A stretch of DNA of 10,149 nt from Candidatus Omnitrophota bacterium (lineage in GTDB: Bacteria > Omnitrophota > Gorgyraeia > Zapsychrales > Zapsychraceae). The DNA lies in the NCBI GenBank assembly GCA_029567025.1, contig JAKQLT010000084.1, positions 1 through 10,149 of the forward strand. The letters run 5' to 3'. The notes beneath the pieces are model-generated. The model saw only the letters and a list, made by a program, of their open reading frames with translations, did no database searches and was not told the origin of the DNA. Position numbers and translations under genes: made by a program. Within the stretch, counting starts at the first letter, position 1. Every line of letters begins with the position of its first letter. Of this stretch, positions 5,586 to 10,149 are shown one piece after another.

Positions 5586-7063
5586 AAATATACAAACTTT
5601 ATATTAATAATCAATTTGTTGAGGCAGACGAAGGAAAAGTTTTTGATAGTATCAATCCTTCTAATGGAAAGATTTTTGCTCAAATCGCGGATGGGTCGAT
5701 TAAAAATATGGAAGCCGCGATTATATCCGCACGTGAATCTTTTGATAAAGGTGTTTGGCGGCAGTTGAGCGTTCAAGCGCGGGGGGCATATTTAATAAAA
5801 ATAGCCGAATTAATACGAAAAAATGCTAAGGAGTTAGCGCAGTTAGAAACGTGTGATGTTGGGAAAACAACGAAGCAAGCAATTTTTATTGATATTCCGA
5901 CGTGCGCGGAGACATTTGAATATTTTGGAAAAATTTCTAAAGAGTTGGATGATAAAATTAATCCTGTAGCGGCGCCTGTTAAAAGTGTTTTGGTCCGCGA
6001 ACCGCTTGGTGTTGTGGCTTGTATTATCCCGTGGAATTATCCGTTGATTATGACCGCATGGAAAATGGCGCCGGCTTTGATCGCCGGCAATACAGTTGTT
6101 TTTAAGCCATCTTCAAAAGCCAGTGTTTCGGTTATGCGGTTGGCGGAAATTATTAGCGAGGCGGGATTGCCCCAAGGAGTTGTAAATATCGTTACAAGCA
6201 CCAACCATGAAGTTGCTTCTCAATTAGCGAAAAGTTTGTTGGTGGATAAATTAACTTTTACAGGAGGGACAGAAACGGGAGCCGAGGTTATGAAAATGGC
6301 TTCTGGAAATAATAAACGACTCACCCTTGAGCTTGGCGGAAAATCTCCTAATATTGTTTTTGATGATTGTGATTTTGACGCGGCGATAGGTGGAGCCATG
6401 ACTGCGATTTTTATGAATCAAGGCCAAATGTGTACTGCAGGATCGCGATTATTAGTGCAGGAAAATATTTATGAAAAATTTTTGGAGTCTTTGGTTAAAA
6501 AGACAAAGGCGTTAAAAATAGGAGATGCGTCGGATTATGAAACAGATTTTGGCCCATTGGTCAGCCGTGCTCATCGCGATTATGTTTTACAATGGATTGA
6601 ACAAGGGAAAAAAGAAGGCGCGAAAATTATTTGTGGCGGAAAAACCCCAGAAGGTAATCAAAATAAGAATGGTTTTTATGTCGAACCGACGATTTTTTCG
6701 GATGTTACGAATTCTATGAGAATCGCGCAGGAAGAAATTTTTGGGCCTGTTTTATGCGTAATGAAATTCTCTACGATTGAAGAAGCCATAAAAATTGCCA
6801 ATGATTCTAAGTTTGGTTTAGCCGCGTGTGTCTGGACAAAAGATGATAACAAGGCGCAATCGGTCGCGCGGCAATTGCAATGCGGAACAGTGTGGATTAA
6901 TACGTATGGCGGATTTTATAATGAAGCACCGTTTGGCGGATATAAGAGAAGTGGATTTGGACGAGAATTGGGAGTTGAAGGGCTTTTAGAATATACGCAG
7001 ACAAAACATATTTGTATAGATCAGACACCCGGCGGAAAACCTTTGGTATCCGGTTGGTTCTGA
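5582..7063 (+). CDS. NAD(P)-dependent aldehyde dehydrogenase
   Basis: With the start at ATG 5582 this is a 493-residue aldehyde dehydrogenase of the betaine/phenylacetaldehyde/glycolaldehyde group, oxidising an aldehyde to its acid in the cytosol. Catalytic residues are all present: N152 in IPWNYP, general base E250 in LELGGKSPN, nucleophile C284 in NQGQMCTAGS, and the C-terminal PFGGYKRSGFGRELG segment. E250-C284 spacing (34) is canonical. The start was chosen because ATG 5582 forms an ATGA overlap with the aldolase stop and begins MKIYKLYINNQFV, the usual family N-terminus. An in-frame ATG at 5558 would add eight residues and overlap the aldolase by 28 bp; neither has a strong Shine-Dalgarno site. 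Translational coupling to the aldolase fits oxidation of the aldehyde that enzyme releases. The acid could then be activated by the acyl-CoA synthetase of the same operon. The substrate itself is not determined. Confidence 0.94.
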   Translation: MKIYKLYINNQFVEADEGKVFDSINPSNGKIFAQIADGSIKNMEAAIISARESFDKGVWRQLSVQARGAYLIKIAELIRKNAKELAQLETCDVGKTTKQAIFIDIPTCAETFEYFGKISKELDDKINPVAAPVKSVLVREPLGVVACIIPWNYPLIMTAWKMAPALIAGNTVVFKPSSKASVSVMRLAEIISEAGLPQGVVNIVTSTNHEVASQLAKSLLVDKLTFTGGTETGAEVMKMASGNNKRLTLELGGKSPNIVFDDCDFDAAIGGAMTAIFMNQGQMCTAGSRLLVQENIYEKFLESLVKKTKALKIGDASDYETDFGPLVSRAHRDYVLQWIEQGKKEGAKIICGGKTPEGNQNKNGFYVEPTIFSDVTNSMRIAQEEIFGPVLCVMKFSTIEEAIKIANDSKFGLAACVWTKDDNKAQSVARQLQCGTVWINTYGGFYNEAPFGGYKRSGFGRELGVEGLLEYTQTKHICIDQTPGGKPLVSGWF

Positions 7064-7156
7064 CTGACGAGTTTTCGAACCATAAGAATTTTTGTTGTTA
7101 CAAGAGTAATGAGTTTTTTAAACAAATATTTTTGATCAGGGAAAAGGTGTAGGGAT
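7064..7156 (+). other. 93-bp intergenic gap with a weak hairpin
   Basis: This is the longest gap within the run of genes after 809. TGGTTC (7055-7060) and GAACCA (7077-7082) could pair around a 16-nt loop, followed six bases later by a T5 run at about 7089-7093. This is too weak to call a terminator. No promoter close to consensus is visible; TTGTTA at 7095-7100 has only a poor -10 candidate (TTAAAC, 7118-7123). Whether the genes on either side form one transcript cannot be decided from sequence. Confidence 0.3.
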
Positions 7157-7429
7157 ATGACAGAAGAAAAAGAGTTGTTGTGGGATTCAAAGGCCAAAGC
7201 AAAATACGATAAAATGTTATCTTTGATTCCTCTTTTTCATCGAGAAATAACGCGTCAGGTCGTGGATAAACAGGCCTTGTTAAACGCGCGATTGCGAGGA
7301 AGTTCCAACGTGAGCGAAGAGGATATTGTTCGCGCTTTTTTAAGCGAAGTCCCGAAAGCCTTTTACAGCATGATGATTCGCTTAATGAATGATGTCGGGT
7401 TTGATTATGAAAAATATGAAGGGAAATAA
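7157..7429 (+). CDS. Small PCP_red-like (protochlorophyllide reductase-type helical) protein
   Basis: This 90-residue charged protein has no signal peptide or membrane segment. It reads WDSKAKAKYDKMLSLIPLFH (about 9-28), then REITRQVVDKQALL, then NVSEEDIVRAFLSEVP, ending GFDYEKYEGK. This resembles the small helical PCP_red domain, where a W-x5-8 acidic/basic stretch is followed by IP-x-F/H-x-R and then a V-T/S-x-E-x-V helix, as found at the end of light-independent protochlorophyllide reductase subunits and in stand-alone proteins. The resemblance is recalled, not computed. The domain's role outside chlorophyll synthesis is unknown. It lacks the DSL serine of acyl carrier proteins and so is not an ACP. 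ATG 7157 is preceded by AAGGTG at 7144-7149, 7 nt away. It lies 9 bp before the reductase and is likely cotranscribed with it. Confidence 0.6.
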   Translation: MTEEKELLWDSKAKAKYDKMLSLIPLFHREITRQVVDKQALLNARLRGSSNVSEEDIVRAFLSEVPKAFYSMMIRLMNDVGFDYEKYEGK

Positions 7430-7438
7430 GAGAAGAAA

Positions 7439-8437
7439 ATGAATATTGCTATTATTGGCGCAGGCGCTATAGGATCGGTTGTGGCTGCCTATTTAACAAA
7501 GGCCGGCATAGATTCTTCTATCGTCGGAAAAGAAGAACAAGTCAAAGCCATATCAAAAAACGGTTTAAAGATTTCTGGGATCCGCGGGCAAGAGATTGTT
7601 AATGTCAAGGTTCTTACAAAATTAGATAAGCCGTATGACCTCGTTATTTTTACAGTTAAGACGCAGGATTTAGAAGAGGCGTATCAACATAATGTCCAAT
7701 TTTTAGATGATTGTTTTGTTTTAACGTCTCAAAACGGTGTTCAAGCGGATAATATTTTAGGTGTTCATTTTGAAAAAGAAAGAATGTTAAGCAGTATTGT
7801 GATGTTCGGTGCGACCTATATTAATCCGGGCGAGATTGTTTTTAACTTCGAGGGCGATTGGATTTTGGGAAGGCCATTTTCTCCTGTCGACGCTAAAATA
7901 CAAGAAATAGCAGAAATTTTGAGGAATTGTTTTAATGTTGTTGTGAGTCATAATATTATGGGGATGAAATATTTGAAGCTTTTTGTCAATCTTAATAATT
8001 GTATTCCTGCTCTTTTGGGCAAGTCGATGCAAGAAGTTTTTATGGATATGGATTTTTGTAAATTAAGCGTGAATCTTCTTAAAGAAGCGGTGGATATTAT
8101 TAAGAAAGCGAAAATAGAATTAGTTTCTTTGCCGCAATTTCCTGTTGATCGCATTTATGGATTATCGGCGATGCCTTTAGAACAAGCGGCGGGTGTTATT
8201 CATCAGAGCTTAACATCATTGAGCCGTGAGCCGCTTTACGGGTCTATTTTACAAAGTATTTTACGTGGGAAAGAAAGTGAAATTGATTTTATTAACGGCG
8301 AGATTGTCTGTTTGGCTAAACAAATGCGACAGTCCGCTCCTTTGAATGAGCGGGTTGTTGATAAGGTTCATCAGGTACAACAGAACAAAAAATTTTTTAC
8401 ACCAGAAGAAATTAAAAAAGAATTTCATTTGAATTAG
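7439..8437 (+). CDS. 2-dehydropantoate 2-reductase family (PanE/ApbA-like) oxidoreductase
   Basis: This 332-residue cytosolic NAD(P)H enzyme has the two-domain PanE architecture. The N-terminal Rossmann loop reads GAGAIG (7-12). Further motifs are TVKTQDLEEA, QNGVQ with N99 at the usual cofactor/substrate Asn position, YLKLFVNLNN with the probable catalytic K180 and N184, and the C-terminal EIDFINGEI block (E281) followed by APLNERVVDKV. Canonical PanE reduces 2-oxopantoate to pantoate for CoA synthesis. Paralogues reduce other 2-oxo acids, and catalytic residues alone do not separate them. No other pantothenate gene is visible, and the gene sits between a PCP_red-like gene and a type II ketosynthase, so a role as tailoring reductase is possible. 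ATG 7439 begins MNIAIIGAG; only a weak AGAGAAG precedes it, 9 bp after the upstream stop. Confidence 0.87.
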   Translation: MNIAIIGAGAIGSVVAAYLTKAGIDSSIVGKEEQVKAISKNGLKISGIRGQEIVNVKVLTKLDKPYDLVIFTVKTQDLEEAYQHNVQFLDDCFVLTSQNGVQADNILGVHFEKERMLSSIVMFGATYINPGEIVFNFEGDWILGRPFSPVDAKIQEIAEILRNCFNVVVSHNIMGMKYLKLFVNLNNCIPALLGKSMQEVFMDMDFCKLSVNLLKEAVDIIKKAKIELVSLPQFPVDRIYGLSAMPLEQAAGVIHQSLTSLSREPLYGSILQSILRGKESEIDFINGEIVCLAKQMRQSAPLNERVVDKVHQVQQNKKFFTPEEIKKEFHLN

Positions 8438-8442
8438 TTTTA

Positions 8443-8449
8443 GAGGGAG
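8443..8449 (+). promoter_or_regulatory. Ribosome binding site deciding the ketosynthase start
   Basis: GAGGGAG abuts ATG 8450 with no spacing but lies about 9 nt before ATG 8459. It therefore favours the second ATG, which also gives the family-typical N-terminus MKRRVVVTG. Confidence 0.65.
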
Positions 8450-8458
8450 ATGGTAAGT

Positions 8459-9718
8459 ATGAAGCGCAGAGTCGTTGTCACAGGAGTTGGGATTGTTTCA
8501 CCCAATGGGATTGGAAAGAAAAATTGTTGGCACGGAATGATTAATGGGGTTTCGGCTATTAAACGGGTAACGGAATTTGATGTCTCGATGTTTCATACAA
8601 AGATCGCGGCACAAGTGAGGGATTTTGATCCGTTGAAATTAGGCCTGACAAAGCAAGAAGCTCTTCGTATGGACAGATATGTTCAGTTCGCGTGTGTTGC
8701 CGCGGCTGAAGCGCTCGGCGATTCGCAAATTGATTTAAATAAAATAGACCGCGAGCGCATGGGAGTTTGTTTGGCGAATGCTATTTGTGGAACTAAATAT
8801 ATGGAAGAAGAATTCGCGTTTGTCACGGATAGCGGAAAAAATCCCATTGACCCGGCTATCGTAAGGCCTGATCTTTATGATGCTTCAATGTTTAATACGC
8901 CATCAAGTGAGATAACGGCTAAATATGGACTAAAAGGAATTTGTAATACTATTTCTACAGGTTGCACCGCCGGGACAGATTCTGTGGGTTTTTCTTTTGA
9001 GGCGATTCAAGATGGATTCGCGGACATTATGATTACGGGCTCTAGTGAGGCGCCGATTACACCCATAACATTTGGTGCTTTTGATACTGTCAATGTTTTG
9101 TCTGTTCATAATGATGAACCTGAAAAGGCATCACGGCCTTTTGATAATAAGCGTAATGGTTTTGTTATTTCAGAAGGCGCTGGAATTTTAATTGTTGAAG
9201 AATTAGAGCATGCGAAAAAACGCGGCGCGCATATCTATTGTGAGATTATGGGTTACGGAACAACATGTAATGCTTTTCATATGACGGATTTACCTCCAGA
9301 TGGGACAGCGAAAGCGAAAAGTATTTGTTTAGCGCTTGAGGATGCGCGTATAAATCCTTCAGAAATTGATTATATCAATGGGCATGGATCTTCAACGAGG
9401 CAAAATGATATGTTTGAAACTAATGCGTATAAGATGTCTTTAGGGGCGTGGGCGTATAAAATACCGATAAGCTCTTTAAAGTCTATGATCGGGCATCCCT
9501 TAGCCGGAGCCAATGGTATAGAGCTTGCGGTCGCGGCGCTTATTTTTGAAAATAATCTTCTTCCTCCGACGATTAATTATGAATTTCCAGACCCTGAATG
9601 CGATTTAGATTATGTACCGAATAAAGCACGAGAAAAGAAAGTCACTGTGATGCTTAAAACATCAAGCGGATTTTCCGGCATACATTCAGCGATGGTTTTA
9701 AAGAGATTACAAGGATAG
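8459..9718 (+). CDS. Beta-ketoacyl synthase, type II PKS KS-alpha-like
   Basis: This 419-residue thiolase-fold ketosynthase catalyses decarboxylative Claisen condensation on an acyl carrier protein. The catalytic triad is complete: C169 in STGCTAGTDSVG, H309 in YINGHGSSTRQND and H346 in SLKSMIGHPLAG, with K341 also kept. Several stretches match the KS-alpha of aromatic type II polyketide synthases better than FabF as I recall them. FabF has A-C-A-T-G around its Cys where this protein has STGCTAG-D. It also has CNAFHMTDL (about 272-280), the RQNDMFET stretch after His1, and the C-terminal PDPECDLDYVP block. ATG 8459 is preferred over ATG 8450 on ribosome-site spacing. It lies 21 bp after the reductase and 3 bp before a second ketosynthase, the usual KS-alpha/KS-beta pair layout. 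A housekeeping FabF role is less likely. No ACP is seen in the window. Confidence 0.9.
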   Translation: MKRRVVVTGVGIVSPNGIGKKNCWHGMINGVSAIKRVTEFDVSMFHTKIAAQVRDFDPLKLGLTKQEALRMDRYVQFACVAAAEALGDSQIDLNKIDRERMGVCLANAICGTKYMEEEFAFVTDSGKNPIDPAIVRPDLYDASMFNTPSSEITAKYGLKGICNTISTGCTAGTDSVGFSFEAIQDGFADIMITGSSEAPITPITFGAFDTVNVLSVHNDEPEKASRPFDNKRNGFVISEGAGILIVEELEHAKKRGAHIYCEIMGYGTTCNAFHMTDLPPDGTAKAKSICLALEDARINPSEIDYINGHGSSTRQNDMFETNAYKMSLGAWAYKIPISSLKSMIGHPLAGANGIELAVAALIFENNLLPPTINYEFPDPECDLDYVPNKAREKKVTVMLKTSSGFSGIHSAMVLKRLQG

Positions 9719-9721
9719 AAA

Positions 9722-10149
9722 ATGGAAAAAATAGCTATTACAGGAATGGGAGTTATTTCTCCCAGCGGGATTGATAAAAGGAAATTTTGGTCCAATGTTT
9801 CTCATGGCCGTTCGACGGTTGAGCTTATTACGCGTTTTGATGCCTCGAAATATCCTTCTCGAATCGCGGGGCATGTCCGTGAATTAGACGCATACAGCAC
9901 GGTACCGTCAAGAACGTTAAAAAAAATAGATCTTTTCGCGCATATGGCTTTGGTGGCCTCTGAATTATCATTGCAGGATGCGCGAATTGATATAACGCAG
10001 GAAAATTTAGACCGTGTGGGCATTTTTATGGGCAATGCGATTGGCGGATGGCTTTACGCGGAAACAGAATTACGCGATCTTTATATTGAAGGACGTGAAG
10101 GGGTCAGCCCTTTTATGGCTTCTGCCTGGTTTCCGGCGGCCCCACAAGG
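9722..10149 (+). CDS. Second ketosynthase, N-terminal part; probable KS-beta/chain length factor (partial)
   Basis: The frame opens at ATG 9722 and runs to the window edge without a stop, giving about 142 residues of a ketosynthase N-terminal domain beginning MEKIAITGMGVISPSG. The AGGA at 9712-9715, lying within the end of the preceding gene, is 6 nt upstream, and only 3 bp separate the genes, so translation is probably coupled. The active-site position lies past the window end, so whether it is Cys (KS) or Gln or another residue (chain length factor) cannot be seen. The stretch GVSPFMASAWFPAAPQ at the end aligns with the AWF-x-A-x-x-x-G segment that precedes the active-site domain in chain length factors. 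With its position directly after KS-alpha this favours KS-beta, which in type II PKSs forms a heterodimer and sets chain length. Confidence 0.85.
   Translation, partial: MEKIAITGMGVISPSGIDKRKFWSNVSHGRSTVELITRFDASKYPSRIAGHVRELDAYSTVPSRTLKKIDLFAHMALVASELSLQDARIDITQENLDRVGIFMGNAIGGWLYAETELRDLYIEGREGVSPFMASAWFPAAPQ

Noticed and set aside
5450..5776. 108-codon open frame on the minus strand
   Set aside because: It lies across the aldolase/aldehyde dehydrogenase junction, both strongly supported on the + strand, and its translation has no recognisable motif. Other minus-strand frames are rejected on the same ground.
6525..6719. 64-codon + strand frame inside the aldehyde dehydrogenase
   Set aside because: It is an out-of-frame shadow of a well-supported gene with no ribosome site or motif.
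7157..7429. The 90-residue protein as an acyl carrier protein for the ketosynthases
   Set aside because: The size is right but there is no D-S-L phosphopantetheine site, and the protein is rich in Lys and Arg rather than strongly acidic.
8450..8458. ATG 8450 as the ketosynthase start
   Set aside because: The GAGGGAG site directly touches it, leaving no spacing. ATG 8459 gives proper spacing and the typical N-terminus.
1..10149. CRISPR arrays, tRNA or rRNA genes, insertion sequences, attachment sites
   Set aside because: Read through by eye, the window shows no spaced repeat array, no cloverleaf-like stretch in the short gaps, and no transposase or terminal inverted repeats.

Overview
The window is an AT-rich bacterial stretch with every supported gene on the + strand and nearly continuous coding. 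It uses the standard bacterial code (TAA, TAG and TGA all act as stops) and purine-rich Shine-Dalgarno sites. No ribosomal or taxonomically diagnostic gene is present. An uncultured Gram-negative lineage, for example one of the PVC/Omnitrophota-type candidate phyla, is a weak guess from composition and gene mix only.

Region 1 (1-658) holds the C-terminal end of a sensor histidine kinase followed by a stand-alone response regulator receiver protein with a GTG start. Region 2 (659-808) is a short AT-rich intergenic stretch with a good sigma70-type promoter (TTGACA, 16 bp, TAAAAT). Its leader contains an 8-bp perfect inverted repeat whose four-base loop is the Shine-Dalgarno AGGA of the next gene.

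Region 3 (809-7063) is a tight operon of six genes: an AMP-forming acyl-CoA synthetase, a nucleoside phosphorylase (NP-I family), an MtnA/eIF2B-like sugar-1-phosphate isomerase, a second half-length MtnA-like protein without the N-terminal half or the catalytic Cys, a class II aldolase fused to a C-terminal SCP2-type lipid-binding domain, and an NAD(P)-dependent aldehyde dehydrogenase. The chemistry chains naturally: nucleoside -> pentose-1-phosphate -> pentulose-1-phosphate -> DHAP plus a C2 aldehyde -> acid -> acyl-CoA. This resembles the known DHAP shunt for 5'-deoxyadenosine and methylthioadenosine, but several enzymes are divergent at substrate-contact positions, so the true substrate is open.

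Region 4 (7157-10149) continues on the same strand after 93 bp. It holds a small PCP_red-like protein, a ketopantoate-reductase-family protein, a ketosynthase whose motifs match the KS-alpha of type II polyketide synthases rather than FabF, and the start of a second ketosynthase whose position and motif fit a KS-beta/chain length factor. The most interesting reading is that regions 3 and 4 form one biosynthetic locus in which a sugar-phosphate cleavage route feeds an acyl starter or a tailoring step to a type II PKS. That link is inference from gene order only.
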